Source: Crocinitomicaceae bacterium (GTDB taxonomy: Bacteria > Bacteroidota > Bacteroidia > Flavobacteriales_G > Salibacteraceae). Taken from it: 64,000 bases of DNA. Shown piece after piece: positions 33,274 through 44,000 of this stretch (its first letter is position 1; each line of letters begins with the position of its first letter). The notes below the pieces were generated by a model, which saw only the letters and a list, made by a program, of their open reading frames with translations, made no database searches and had not been told where the DNA came from. The stretch covers positions 62,001 to 126,000 of the forward strand of contig PAVO01000004.1 of assembly GCA_002713215.1 (NCBI GenBank), read 5' to 3'. The translations under genes and the position numbers were made by a program.

Positions 33274-33756
33274 TTACGCACTCTCAGGTATCGGTAAATG
33301 CGAAAGTAATTTTTTTGCCGCACCCAAGTCAGCACGTATCAAACGAACAACCTGGGAGCGAACGAGTCCCATATCTCGCAATGCACAATCAAACTTAAAT
33401 ATATCCCAGTCTTTTCCTAATGCGCTTTTTAACAATAGGGTCTGATATCCAAGCAGGAACATTTTAATGCGGCCATGATCACCATCTTTATCCCACTGAC
33501 GTAATGTTGTTGGTGGGATGGGGGCACCTGTCTTGAATGGGTTGTCGAACCCCAGATGCGATGCATAGTCTTGAATTGATATATCCTGATTCAAGTCACT
33601 CTGAGCTGCGGGGTCATCCTTCAATCGAAGGTGAGCTAACTCGACCAGTTTACAATGATTCAGTCGGTTGCTCACTTGTCGCCATGTCTTCAGTGTATCA
33701 AGCGGGATCCCGGTGGTTCCCGCCATCGCTTTTAGTGGAAATTTATATCGATACAT
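33274..33756 (-). CDS. HTH-like partner of the DndC-like gene
   Basis: A 160-aa helical, basic protein. Two similar stretches, GTTGIPLDTLKTWRQVSN and PPTTLRQWDKDGD, look like helix-turn-helix (terminase- or MerR-like) recognition elements. It overlaps the DndC-like stop by one base (TAATG), so the two are translationally coupled and probably act together. No exact family recognised. Confidence 0.6.
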   Translation of the reverse strand: MYRYKFPLKAMAGTTGIPLDTLKTWRQVSNRLNHCKLVELAHLRLKDDPAAQSDLNQDISIQDYASHLGFDNPFKTGAPIPPTTLRQWDKDGDHGRIKMFLLGYQTLLLKSALGKDWDIFKFDCALRDMGLVRSQVVRLIRADLGAAKKLLSHLPIPESA

Positions 33757-36700
33757 TACGCCACCTCCAAATCAAACGTCAGGCTCATTTGAGATAAATC
33801 ATCACCGTGGCTCACTAAAGCTGGTGAAGTAGTCTTACAGCTCTTTTTAAGCGCAGAGACTTGAGTTTTTAGTGCATCAAGGAAGCCAACTACTTCAAGG
33901 ATGCTGGTGCACCATGAATCAACCTGTTTAGTTGCATTCGCCAAATTTGGACGCCAGAACTGGAACAAGTCTTCTTGGAAGCCATTTGCAAATGCCGAAT
34001 CAGGAAGTGTTTCAGCGTGAGCGTCAACTACGGCCTTTACTTTGGCGCGATATTCAGCAGCATCGTCACCCGCTTCAATGGCGCTCAGTGCATCATGCAG
34101 TGGCATCCAGTTGTTGTGTGCATCACCTAGCGTCTTCTCAAGCGCACTGATCACCGGTGAGATAGCTGTATTCAAACGGACAGACGCTTTTGCATCCTCT
34201 TTGATCCAGTTGCGTTGAGACATAGACAATGTGCGTTCCAACACCTTATTGATATTCTTTACGCCGTCGAATGTCTGAGCTAACCAAAGCATGGCGACAG
34301 TGGCGCGCTGTGAAGGTGAAATCTCTTGCGAGTTAAACACCATTTGTACGCGGTGAGCCAAGAACTGATCGGCCATTGTTGCTACAGCATATCGAGCGCG
34401 GTTCGCCAGTGTTGTGAAGTTCTTCTCAACTTGGTTAACCATCATCATAGGGTAATCACCCTGAGCTTGAGCGTTCAACGCTTCTTTAGCTGAGCGACGC
34501 GTTTTATTGCGTAGCTTACGCAGTTCGTTTGCAACGGCGGCACGGTCTTTACGGTGTTGATCCATAGCAATGCCTTGTGGGTGAGTAGCCACCTCAAGGT
34601 ATGAACACGACTGGAAGTTGAACAACCCAATGTCGTTGAAGATTTGGGTGCGTTTCAAGATACGATTAAGCGTTTTCCAATATTCTTCTTTGACCATGAT
34701 TGGGCCATCGGTCAATAAACGCTCAGCTACATGAGTGCCGCCATACTTTCTTACAGAGCGCTTGTTGTAGCCACGAAGGTGGCGTTTCTTGATTAATGCA
34801 TTCAAGTAGTCGTCATGGATCTCAAGTGAACGTTCGATGCCGCCAAACGCTTTCCAGCGTGCAAACGCCTCTGCGTTTACGTCGATGTTATTTAGCACAT
34901 CAAACAAATCATCTTCTGAAGCCGCCAAATCGTGAACATTGATACGTTTGTGCGTGTGAGAGCCGAAGTCCAACTCAAATGAGCTAACTTCACAAACGTG
35001 GCTATCATGCAAAGATGCCGTGTTATCTGGAGAGTAGAACACCATGCGAGTGTTGCCAAACACTGTGCGACCTTTAACCGTCTTAGTTACACGCTGTGTA
35101 GCATTGAATTTTTTGTCAGCTTTACGTCCGTTCGCTTGGTAGCCGCTTGGAAGACCAGCAGGCATAAGGAAAGGTACGCCAACTTTGATGTCTTTATCCA
35201 CACGGAACGTCAATGTTAGTTGGTGCTTAGCCGCCTCAAGCGCTTCGTCAAAAGAGTCGTGTTCATCCAGCGCCTTTTCAACAATCTTGTTCGCTACAGC
35301 TTCAAAGTAATTCTTTGCTTTTGGCTCAAGATAGTTAGTTTTAAGCATGTTGGCAGCCATAGGTTTGGCTGAAAAACCGTTCATTTTGATTTTATCAAGT
35401 GTCAGGCTGTCCAGTTGAACATCGATGATCTCAAATTCAGCATTTGCTTGAACTGAGAAGCTAAAGCACGCTTTTGCAGCAACAGGTGTTGAGTTGTTGG
35501 CACGACGTTCGATTGTGCAGTTCATGTCTTCTTCAAAGAAGTCATAATCGTCGAAAGGGCGCTGCCATAGGTCATACAGGTTGCTTGGGTTTGCCGCGAA
35601 ATCAACAGGGTTTTCTGTTTTCATGATGCGAAACATCACAGCTTCAGGTAACTTGTTGTTTTCGTCAACCAGTTTGATTTTGCCATGGCGCGCTTCGTAC
35701 TCATCGTTTAACAAAGGGAAAGGGATGCGGCCTTCGCCACGCTCAATCTGTTTCCAGATAGATAATGGACGATATGGTGCACCACCGATTCCATCGATAG
35801 ACCAACGGAAGCTTAACAATACCGCATGTGTTTCAGAAAACGGGGTGAATATTTGCTTTGAGGCAAACTCACGGTACATCGCAAGAAATGCCCTTTTCGC
35901 CTTAGGTGGGATCATCATGTCGTTCGCGATTTCAGCGTAACCGGGATGGTCCATCTCACGGCCTTCTTCAACTAGCTTTTTGAAAGCTTCAGCACGATTT
36001 TTAGAGTCGATAGCAAGCTGAGATGCGTAACGCACCATTTTCTCAAGGTGTTTAGGTTTGATGACGTTCGGTTGCAGTGCGACACGGTTGTATGCAGTCG
36101 GATCAAAGGCACGAGCATGTAACGCACGAGCATCCATGTCACAGCTCAAACGGAATAGCCAGTCACGAACGCGCAGGGCATCTTCAGCACCCAGTGAGTT
36201 CCAGCGCTGATAACCTGTCAATGCCGTTGATGATTTATCGTTAGGCACCATGGTGCATAACCAGCAGCCATAGCGGGCTTTACCGTTACAACCAGAACCC
36301 TGCTTGCTGGTACCAACAGCTACCTCGCAAACGTCATTCGAACCATTTCCATAAATTTCAAGGAGTAATCCGAAATCGTCTAGGAATGCAGGGATCGGCG
36401 CTTTGGTACCGTCGATCATACGTGTTAGTGGTTTTTTACCTGCTAAACGAAGTAAATCGAACACGTCATCTGTAGACCATTCACGAATAGGTGCGTACTT
36501 GATGATGGCTGTTTTGCTTTTCTTATCCAGCATAACCTGATCCATTTCAGCAAACAGGTCGTCGGCAGATTTGTCACGAATACCTTGCTGAGCCATGTTA
36601 CCACTGCGACGGCTGCCTTCATCAGTGCGTGAACCAACGCAGGTTACCACTTTAGCATTAGCATAGTGCTGCCATGTCGGTTCGTCTGCAAAACGCTTAA

Positions 36701-37214
36701 GAAGTGTCTTAACGTGGCGCTCAGAAGGAATAAGCTTTAAGAAGATTGTACAGTCGCCGCGACGAGTTGCATTTGGTACCAATTTTTGGCCACCGTTATA
36801 CTTAATGAAGTATTCGTCGTTTAGACCTGGTGTAACGAAATCATAGAACAAGTTAATGTTGTTCTCTTCTGCGTAACGATCAATACGTGATTTACAGTAT
36901 TGAGGGTACATCTTCATAGGGATTGATTCATTGAGAGTGTCTACAGTAGAAAGAAACAGAGGGCGCTGAGGCTCGATAGAACCTTCCGCAACACACTGGC
37001 GATACGCTTCCATTACAATAAGCTCAACCACAGTGCTGTCTTTACCCTGAGATACCGGTACGTGGATAATCACGTTGCCCGATGTTAGCAATGTTTTTAC
37101 ATGCTCCACAGACTCATAGAACGCGGCAACCAATGATTGCTGGTTTTTGATGTCTTCATCATTTAGTACAGAAATGCCAATTGCATCTGGGCTGAATGTT
37201 TGAACTGCGGTCAT
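33756..37214 (-). CDS. DndC-like PP-loop/PAPS-reductase-family protein with long C-terminal extension
   Basis: A 1152-aa protein. The N-terminal part has a PP-loop SQGKDST (55-61), a TCVGSRTDEGSRR segment (191-203) and a cysteine set C296, C309, C317, C320 in GSGCNGKARYGCWLC, the Fe-S cluster signature of DndC sulfurtransferases. DndC proteins activate sulfur for DNA phosphorothioation and are usually 500-700 aa; here about 600 further residues are of unknown function. No DndB, DndD, DndE or DndA/IscS gene is near, so the modification pathway is incomplete or different. The promoter has TGGACA and TATGAT around an operator. Confidence 0.8.
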   Translation of the reverse strand: MTAVQTFSPDAIGISVLNDEDIKNQQSLVAAFYESVEHVKTLLTSGNVIIHVPVSQGKDSTVVELIVMEAYRQCVAEGSIEPQRPLFLSTVDTLNESIPMKMYPQYCKSRIDRYAEENNINLFYDFVTPGLNDEYFIKYNGGQKLVPNATRRGDCTIFLKLIPSERHVKTLLKRFADEPTWQHYANAKVVTCVGSRTDEGSRRSGNMAQQGIRDKSADDLFAEMDQVMLDKKSKTAIIKYAPIREWSTDDVFDLLRLAGKKPLTRMIDGTKAPIPAFLDDFGLLLEIYGNGSNDVCEVAVGTSKQGSGCNGKARYGCWLCTMVPNDKSSTALTGYQRWNSLGAEDALRVRDWLFRLSCDMDARALHARAFDPTAYNRVALQPNVIKPKHLEKMVRYASQLAIDSKNRAEAFKKLVEEGREMDHPGYAEIANDMMIPPKAKRAFLAMYREFASKQIFTPFSETHAVLLSFRWSIDGIGGAPYRPLSIWKQIERGEGRIPFPLLNDEYEARHGKIKLVDENNKLPEAVMFRIMKTENPVDFAANPSNLYDLWQRPFDDYDFFEEDMNCTIERRANNSTPVAAKACFSFSVQANAEFEIIDVQLDSLTLDKIKMNGFSAKPMAANMLKTNYLEPKAKNYFEAVANKIVEKALDEHDSFDEALEAAKHQLTLTFRVDKDIKVGVPFLMPAGLPSGYQANGRKADKKFNATQRVTKTVKGRTVFGNTRMVFYSPDNTASLHDSHVCEVSSFELDFGSHTHKRINVHDLAASEDDLFDVLNNIDVNAEAFARWKAFGGIERSLEIHDDYLNALIKKRHLRGYNKRSVRKYGGTHVAERLLTDGPIMVKEEYWKTLNRILKRTQIFNDIGLFNFQSCSYLEVATHPQGIAMDQHRKDRAAVANELRKLRNKTRRSAKEALNAQAQGDYPMMMVNQVEKNFTTLANRARYAVATMADQFLAHRVQMVFNSQEISPSQRATVAMLWLAQTFDGVKNINKVLERTLSMSQRNWIKEDAKASVRLNTAISPVISALEKTLGDAHNNWMPLHDALSAIEAGDDAAEYRAKVKAVVDAHAETLPDSAFANGFQEDLFQFWRPNLANATKQVDSWCTSILEVVGFLDALKTQVSALKKSCKTTSPALVSHGDDLSQMSLTFDLEVA

Positions 37215-37254
37215 GTTTCTTTCTCTCTCTCAAGTTGATAGTGACATCATAACA

Positions 37255-37272
37255 AACAACATTTTTGTTGTC
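37255..37272 (-). promoter_or_regulatory. Palindromic operator/promoter, DndC-like operon
   Basis: AACAAC-ATTTTT-GTTGTC. On the minus strand it lies between TGGACA and TATGAT (17-nt spacer, TGT before the -10), so it occupies the spacer instead of supplying the -35. Confidence 0.75.
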
Positions 37273-37346
37273 CACTATAAAAGACCTATATCGTAATTTA
37301 TTATTCGATACTTAAATGACAAATAAGTGAATATGGATTTATTTAT

Positions 37347-37364
37347 CACCACATTAATGTTGTT
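37347..37364 (+). promoter_or_regulatory. Imperfect operator
   Basis: CACCAC-ATTAAT-GTTGTT. On the plus strand TTGTTA is 17 nt before TAAATT. Confidence 0.5.
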
Positions 37365-37403
37365 AATGTTAATTCTATCTCATAAATTTTATTACAAGAT
37401 AAA

Positions 37404-37421
37404 ATTGACATTTATGTTGTT
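37404..37421 (+). promoter_or_regulatory. Imperfect operator/promoter, 37464 gene
   Basis: ATTGAC-ATTTAT-GTTGTT. The left arm is degenerate but forms TTGACA. TTGTTA at its right end is 16 nt before TAATAA. Tandem with the site at 37347. Confidence 0.55.
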
Positions 37422-37463
37422 ACGTGAGATTCTGTTGTTAATAATTTCAATTGAGATATTACA

Positions 37464-37784
37464 ATGTCAGAGCAGAAACAAGCAGTAGCCATTTCACTTG
37501 AAGCAAGCCGTTGTCCAGATGCAACTATTCATATGCGTCGTGTAATTCAATGGTTTATGGAACAAGAGCAATCGACTTTAAACCTGGAGAGCATTGAGCC
37601 ATCTCTGGTAAGATCGTTACCGGCCTATGTACAGGTTGAACAATTGCCCGTTGAAGTAAAGCAAGCCGATCCTCGCCAGATTACTGATGAAGACAAAGCG
37701 AAATGGGAAGAAAAGTACGACGAAGATGACTTTGGTGATGTAGAGGTTGTGAACACCTTCATCCTTACAAAAAAAGCAGCATAA
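37464..37784 (+). CDS. Hypothetical protein
   Basis: A 106-aa protein (MSEQKQAVAISLEASRCPDAT...), acidic C-terminal half (EKYDEDDFGDVEVV). Divergent from the DndC-like operon with two imperfect operators upstream. No family recognised. Confidence 0.65.
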   Translation: MSEQKQAVAISLEASRCPDATIHMRRVIQWFMEQEQSTLNLESIEPSLVRSLPAYVQVEQLPVEVKQADPRQITDEDKAKWEEKYDEDDFGDVEVVNTFILTKKAA

Positions 37785-37801
37785 AAAGAAGAGTGAGCGA
37801 A

Positions 37802-38323
37802 ATGTCAGTAACCAACACCCTATATGAAAACCTATCGGTCATTAAACACCTTGTTGGTGAGAAATTACATTTTCTGGAAGAAGGTGTTGATACGCCGGTG
37901 CTGTTTGCCGCCGTTAATGATCAAAAAGGTCCGAAGAATGTTCTTCGTGCCATTAGTGTAATCAACGAGGCGTTGTCGGACATTCCAGTCCTTGCAAAGT
38001 ACGCAGGCGTGAAAGTTCCTAGTCAGTTCCCCACAGCCTATGTGGCGGAATCTGGTGATGACATCGTTGAGGCAATAGAAGGGTTGCAGGCGTTTGCTAT
38101 CGATGCAGAACGAGCTACCCCTCTTGTTCTGGCTGTGTTTGAAACCCCTAATTTTGAATTTACCGCCATCTCAAAAAGCAAGGAAAATGCGTTGTTGGCG
38201 CTAAAAGACAAATGGAAGGTTCATGCGGAGCGAACCGGGGCAGAAGCCGACTATATCGACGAGTATGAGGACGACATTGCATATCGAGATATCGTGTTTG
38301 ATGAGGCAATCTACACAGGTTAG
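37802..38323 (+). CDS. Hypothetical protein
   Basis: A 173-aa protein from the ATG at 37802 (in-frame GTG at 37793 possible). Soluble and acidic, with no recognised motif. It follows the 37464 gene by 17 nt and converges on the jetD-like gene. Confidence 0.65.
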   Translation: MSVTNTLYENLSVIKHLVGEKLHFLEEGVDTPVLFAAVNDQKGPKNVLRAISVINEALSDIPVLAKYAGVKVPSQFPTAYVAESGDDIVEAIEGLQAFAIDAERATPLVLAVFETPNFEFTAISKSKENALLALKDKWKVHAERTGAEADYIDEYEDDIAYRDIVFDEAIYTG

Positions 38324-38347
38324 ATACGATTGCCTAAAGTAAGAGTA

Positions 38348-39196
38348 TTAGTTAATTGATGCCAGTTTAAGCGGAACATCATTGACAAGAATTTTCTCCT
38401 GCATAACGGCGAGCCTTTCCTTCTCAAATAGTCTTGCGAGTGACAATATGGTTTGGTTGTCACTCTTAAGAAGCGATGTTAGGACTTCGTATTGCTCATT
38501 GTAGGCGCTAGGTTTATTGAGTTTCCTTAATTCCTCAACTGAGCAATCAGGGATTGCAAGGTCGGCTCTTCGCCCATTTAATAACCTGATAGACATATCA
38601 AGGCCAGCAGGGTCAAAGTCGTAATAAAGACAAACGTTAGCACTAGCGGCTACACGCTGTATTATCTCTTTCAAGTGACGTTGATTTTCTCCATGCCCTC
38701 GGTAAACAATCAAAGCGCCTTTGTACTTGTCAGGTAATGCCTGTTCAACTTTGAACCAATTAGTTATGGTTGCGCCATTTTCAACAATCACAACGCTATT
38801 AATTGAGTCAAATTCCATCTGCTCAAAGGGGATGGAAAGAATACAGCCTGGTGGTGTTATTAGCTCACCAAAAGCCGTTTTGATGGGTGATGTGCTCGCA
38901 ATACTTATTAAGGTTTCGAACACAGTTCCTGATGCCCATTTCTCTTCTACGACGTGACTGGCAGTTTCTAATCGATCACGATTTTTTAAATCAACGGCTC
39001 GTAACTCTGTGCCAAGCCGTTGAGAAAAGTATTTATCAATAGCTAATCGATCTCTTGCGCTGAATAAAATCCGCTTTCTTAACACTGACCCAACACCGAC
39101 TGTAGATTGCAGTTTTCTGTTGGTTGGGTTGTAGGCGACGGAGTCGAGCCCCTTCTTTACGACGCGCTGGGCGGCCAATACTAAAGATTTATCCAT
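38348..39196 (-). CDS. jetD: Wadjet JetD/MksG-like toprim nuclease subunit
   Basis: A 282-aa protein. The C-terminal toprim fold is visible as VVIVENGATI (Glu139) and YYDFDPAGLD (Asp193, Asp195), the metal-binding set of JetD and topoisomerase VI-like subunits, which cut plasmid DNA in Wadjet systems. It is shorter than well-known JetD (about 390 aa), mainly in the N-terminal arm. Last gene of the operon, overlapping the JetA-like gene by 8 nt. Confidence 0.78.
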   Translation of the reverse strand: MDKSLVLAAQRVVKKGLDSVAYNPTNRKLQSTVGVGSVLRKRILFSARDRLAIDKYFSQRLGTELRAVDLKNRDRLETASHVVEEKWASGTVFETLISIASTSPIKTAFGELITPPGCILSIPFEQMEFDSINSVVIVENGATITNWFKVEQALPDKYKGALIVYRGHGENQRHLKEIIQRVAASANVCLYYDFDPAGLDMSIRLLNGRRADLAIPDCSVEELRKLNKPSAYNEQYEVLTSLLKSDNQTILSLARLFEKERLAVMQEKILVNDVPLKLASIN

Positions 39197-40436
39197 GGCT
39201 CACCACTTTTCTTTCGAAAGTAATATCGTCAACATAGTGCGTTCCATTGATTGGCTCTTCAATGTGAGTGCTTATACGAAGTTTCCAAAGAGGATCGATG
39301 GCACGCTTTTGTGCTGAATAGTAACTCATTACCGTTAGCATCCAATCTTCAAGCGTAGCATTTACATTGAGCGCTCTGTATGCGTAACAAGCTGACAGCG
39401 AATCTGGTGCAGCTGGCGACATCAATGCATCGAATAGCTGCTCCACACTAATTATCAAGGGGTCTATTTCTTCCTCGATTGTTTCTGATGTTCGATGTTC
39501 AACCGTGATATTTTCCGCTTCGGGATGTTCTTTCGTCAATTTCGCTTCGCGCTTTTCCATGGCGGTTTGGGCGATATCTCCGAGGGTAACTTCATCAATC
39601 GCACTGTCTGTATTAGCATAGCCACCAATAAATATTGCTTCAGACTGTATCAGGCAATCTGGTGGTGTTTCTACAGAGTCAATATTGGGTCGGTACCCTG
39701 GGTCTTTTTTGAACTTACCACTAAACGCGTCAATTAGGTTGTTAACGTGTTGGAACTTCTTATCAGTAATAAGCTTGGCGAGCATATCGTGAAGTTTGCG
39801 ACCGCTTGCTACCAAATCTAGCAGGCATCGATCGACATGAGACTTAAGAATTTTCATTAGCAAGTTCTCAAGTTGCAAATCGACGTTTACCCATCTTTGC
39901 ATTTGGCTGACACCGAGGCTTTCAAAAACGATGTTGATTTTACTAATGTCATCAATACACCGTCTAGTTTGCCTTATTCGCTCATCAATATCAGATACAA
40001 CGCTAAACTCATCATTCACGACGGAGTGGAACATTTCAACCGTATCACCGATAGCATCCATTATGTCCATGACGATTTCTTTCACTTCAGATAGCGCAAA
40101 ATCAACGTCTGTATGAACTTTTGTTTTGGCATGCCGGTAGGAGAGGATACTGCTCTCCAAATCCTCTATAAGCCCAGCTAACCGACTGTGACTCTCTCTA
40201 TAACGATGTCGTCTCGTAACATGGTCAAAGAGCCCTCTGACCTTGCCGTGTAATTGGTAGCCAGATAATCCATCAATTGGGTATGCAAGCTTGTTTTTCT
40301 GAAGCGTGGATATCATTGTGTCGTTATCTGCCACTTCATCTATTTGCCCTTGGTTTAAGTAGCAAACATCGCTGAGAGCGTCAGTATGGCGATGTAGCGC
40401 CCCGACAGCTGCTTTCGCATCTTCACGGCGCCCCAT
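39189..40436 (-). CDS. jetA: Wadjet JetA/MksF-like kleisin candidate
   Basis: A 415-aa helical protein between the JetB- and JetD-like genes. Size, long helices and an acidic stretch (residues 310-330) fit a kleisin such as JetA/MksF, which bridges the SMC heads. I assign it by operon position and size, not by a diagnostic motif. It overlaps both neighbours (TAATG with the upstream gene). Confidence 0.6.
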   Translation of the reverse strand: MGRREDAKAAVGALHRHTDALSDVCYLNQGQIDEVADNDTMISTLQKNKLAYPIDGLSGYQLHGKVRGLFDHVTRRHRYRESHSRLAGLIEDLESSILSYRHAKTKVHTDVDFALSEVKEIVMDIMDAIGDTVEMFHSVVNDEFSVVSDIDERIRQTRRCIDDISKINIVFESLGVSQMQRWVNVDLQLENLLMKILKSHVDRCLLDLVASGRKLHDMLAKLITDKKFQHVNNLIDAFSGKFKKDPGYRPNIDSVETPPDCLIQSEAIFIGGYANTDSAIDEVTLGDIAQTAMEKREAKLTKEHPEAENITVEHRTSETIEEEIDPLIISVEQLFDALMSPAAPDSLSACYAYRALNVNATLEDWMLTVMSYYSAQKRAIDPLWKLRISTHIEEPINGTHYVDDITFERKVVSHG

Positions 40437-41071
40437 TACAGCAACTCTCTTTGTTGCTCAGTTTCTGATGCTATTTCTATTGCATCATATGAGCGAATAA
40501 AATCGAGTTGATCGTAGAGTAAAGACCATTTTGCAGTCGCCATAAATTGAGTGCCGGTACCGCCCATTGGTTTAAGATAATTTTGTTCAACTAAATATTT
40601 TAAAACAGCGGTTAGTTTTGCACGTGCTTCGGTTGATTTGCCGCCAGTTTTTAGTTTTTGGGAAATGCTCTCAAGCTGCTGTTTAAGTGAATTTGACTCT
40701 TCTATAGCAGAGAGTAATTCAGACTCTTTAACTTGAGCACCAGCCACCAATGGCCGGGAGTCCTGATCTATAGACCGAACGAGGCGAAGCCAATCAATGA
40801 TCCCCTCAAGGTCAATAACGAATGACTCAAACTGTTTTTGTGTACGACTGCGCTTTTTAGATGTATCTAAAACATTGTAAGCACAAAAGTACCCTAACTT
40901 GTCTGACGTTTGAGCTAAGTGACGGCCGATTGCATGAAGATGCTTATCAATTTGCTCACGATTGTGCTCTTGTTCGACGAATCGAAAACACTCTGGTGAC
41001 GAAATTTCACAAACAACACTTTGAGCAAGAAGCTGCATGATTACTTCTTCAAAAATGGGTGAGTAACTCAT
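40436..41071 (-). CDS. jetB: Wadjet JetB/MksE-like subunit candidate
   Basis: A 211-aa protein. The middle is a coiled coil (about 100-140). The C-terminal LTAVLKYLVEQNYLKPMGGTGTQFMATAKWSLLYDQL looks like a winged helix, as expected for KITE proteins such as JetB/MksE. It lies 2 nt after the SMC stop. Assigned from fold pattern plus operon position. Confidence 0.62.
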   Translation of the reverse strand: MSYSPIFEEVIMQLLAQSVVCEISSPECFRFVEQEHNREQIDKHLHAIGRHLAQTSDKLGYFCAYNVLDTSKKRSRTQKQFESFVIDLEGIIDWLRLVRSIDQDSRPLVAGAQVKESELLSAIEESNSLKQQLESISQKLKTGGKSTEARAKLTAVLKYLVEQNYLKPMGGTGTQFMATAKWSLLYDQLDFIRSYDAIEIASETEQQRELL

Positions 41072-41073
41072 TG

Positions 41074-44000
41074 TTAAGCCTCCTGTGGCGAAGTGTTAGA
41101 AAGTAGCGGGTTAGGGCTGTCATCCATTAACTTTGGACGATAGCGTCGGATCCCATGGCCTCTAATAACCTCACATTTTATTGGGAAAAACTTACGTAAC
41201 ACTTCATTAGGGTTTGGCTGTGCGCAAAACAGATTAATGTTATGACTATCCATGAATTCAAATAGAAGACTCACGTTCTCGTTTGATATTTTCCCTAACT
41301 CATCAAGGGGCCAATGGATTCTTGCGTTCGGGTCTGGGCATAGATAGCGAGTTGCTCCGCAGAATACAATGATAATGGCTAGCTTAGAAAGCCCCTCACT
41401 ACTGGCCTCTTCCAAATCCTGATCGTTCCTTACAACGACGAGTCGATTGTTTTCAACAAGAGAGATTTTTACGTCAATCAATGGCTCAATTGTGTTTGCG
41501 TTGCGAGCATTGCGAAGTCCTTCAATACCACCAGCCTTCATCCCGTCAATGGCTCGTTGAAAGGCACTTAAAAAAGATGCGTCTGGTAGTGCATTTCTGT
41601 CATTTTCAATCCATTTCTCCCATTGGTTGCTGAATGCCCCCAGTTCCGTCCATATAGCATATTCTTGAACTTTGGATACTAACTCTACGGTTATGCTACC
41701 AATGTCTGGGAAGTTGTTCTTGGTGTTTATTTCTCGACCAAGAATGGACGATACACTTCGAACTTTGCTGTTTAGCGTATCAAGAGTCTGATAGAAGCGA
41801 ATGTAACCTTCACCGACACTTCTTATTTGTTCAACAGTCAGTTGTTTCACATCAGGAATTACAGTATTTATCAATCGATCGATGCCTTTTGCGCACTCAA
41901 GGTAATAGACGTCTGTTGATTCCTCAAATCCTTCTCGCTGGATTTTGTCTTTAATGCTAATCCAGTGATCATTTATTTTATTTTTCTTGTCAGAGCTAAG
42001 CAGGATGGCTTCAACTTTTCTAACTGCATTTCGAATACTCTGCAACGTTTGCTTGATCAGGGAAGCCGTTTCGCTAGATTGCGATATCAATACGTCGACA
42101 GGTAACGAATCACTTAGCGCCTCTGCAACAGGGTGGTTGGCGGGAATATTTATTTCATCGTTATATAAGGACTGCTCTACACCAGATAGCGAGCGCTTAA
42201 TGGTAACCAGCTCACTCTCTCTGTCCTTTAATCCGTTGATTTCATCAGCCGAACTTTTGCTAAAATCCTTCATGGCAGACTTGGCTTCTTTTAATCGAGA
42301 TTCGCTTTGCAATGCAAGAGATTTCAGTTCTGCCTCTTTCAGCTCCATCCCTTGTAAACCTGACCATGTAGCGTCCATCCAGCGACGATAGTCAGCCACT
42401 TCGTCAACATATGATTCTGCTAGTTCTAATCGACTTTTTGCCGCTGAGTAACGTTCCTTTGATTCACGCTCGACACTTGCGGAGATCCCTTTGTTCTCAA
42501 TAAGTCGAGAGAACGCATCGTTTAAGTCGGAAATCCGTTGTTTCTCGCTGTTTACGGAATCTTGAATCATTGCTCTATTGCTAGAAATGAGCTCTTCTAG
42601 TTCCCCAAGCTTGTCAGACTGAGATACTTTGTACTCTTCTTGTGTAGAGTAGGATTGCGCTTCGATGTTCTTTAAAACGTCATGGGTTTCACGCATATAG
42701 GCATCATAATGACTCTGAGAGTCACTGATTTCTTGATCGATGGTTTTTCGTTTGTTGGCCTTTTCTGTTTCAATTGCGGCTCGCTCTTGTTTTAAGGCGA
42801 GTCTCAGTCTCTCTTTGGTTCTCTCAAGCTCACTAACTTGGTGAGCAACAGAGTCTCTTTCTGATGTTGCTGTATAGATGGAAGAGTCTAGTTGCTTAAT
42901 AGTTGACGATAGCTCACTTAACTGCTCGTCGACAGCCCTGATGTCCTTGCTGATCTCAACCTCTTTTTGTTTCAACACTTCGACAGATTGAGCTTCTTCT
43001 GTAAGTTCCACAGCTTCAAGATCTAGTGTTAAACCAAATATACCGTTGTCATATTCAGATGGGGTAGGCTTAAGGTTTTTCCTATCCAGCAACTCTGGTC
43101 GAATAATTTTTCCGAACGATAGATGCCAATCAGGGGCGGTTTCGTTTAAATAAGCCCGGAGTGAATTTTCTTCCGGCTCTATCCTGCGGATCAGGTCTTC
43201 GCGCTTCCTAAGTAGATTGTCGTAATCCTGTGTCAAAGATTGACGCTGTTGTAGCCTTGTAGATTTGTTGGTCTGTAATTCGGCGACGTTGCTTTTACAG
43301 GTTGTTAGCGACTCAAGAGATCCGGCCAGTTTCCCCTCGATCTCATCAAGTTGACTTTGAATGCTATCTATTCGCGATATTTCATCCTGGGTCAAAGATG
43401 TTAGTTCTTTCTTTTTAAACCGAAGTTCTGATATGGCGTCGTAACGGGCAAGTTCTCCCTCTTTACGTTGTTCGCGGTATTCATCGGCCTGGGCGCGATG
43501 TTTCTCTTTGATTTCAGCAATAAAGCGATCGGTCTCACGCTCGACAGCGCTCACTTGAGTCTTTAAGTCATCAATTATGGCTGTTAACTTCTCGCGTTGT
43601 TTTGCGGCTTTAACACGAACATTAGAGACTTTGACATCGTGTTCTGAACGCTCTGATTTAACTACCTCAAGCAAGTTTTGATAATGCGTTTCAGCATCAC
43701 TAAGAGCGGCTCTAAGAGAACTTCTGTTTTCAACTTCAGTGCACTTTTCTGAGATGTTTCGCTGGTATTCCCATTCATCTTTTTTATCGTAGATGCGCTT
43801 TATTTGAGATGATAAAGAAGTAAGTTCACCTTTCGTGCTGTGGTGTTCAGAGCTTAAGGTCTCTATCTTCTCACCGAACACAAGGAGTTGTGCTTTTTGC
43901 TCCGCCACCTTTTGCCCAATGAGATCTTGTGTTGAGCTTAATTCCGCGCTGACACTTAATAACCGCTCTTTAACAAGGGAACGAAAGTGAAGTAAACGCG

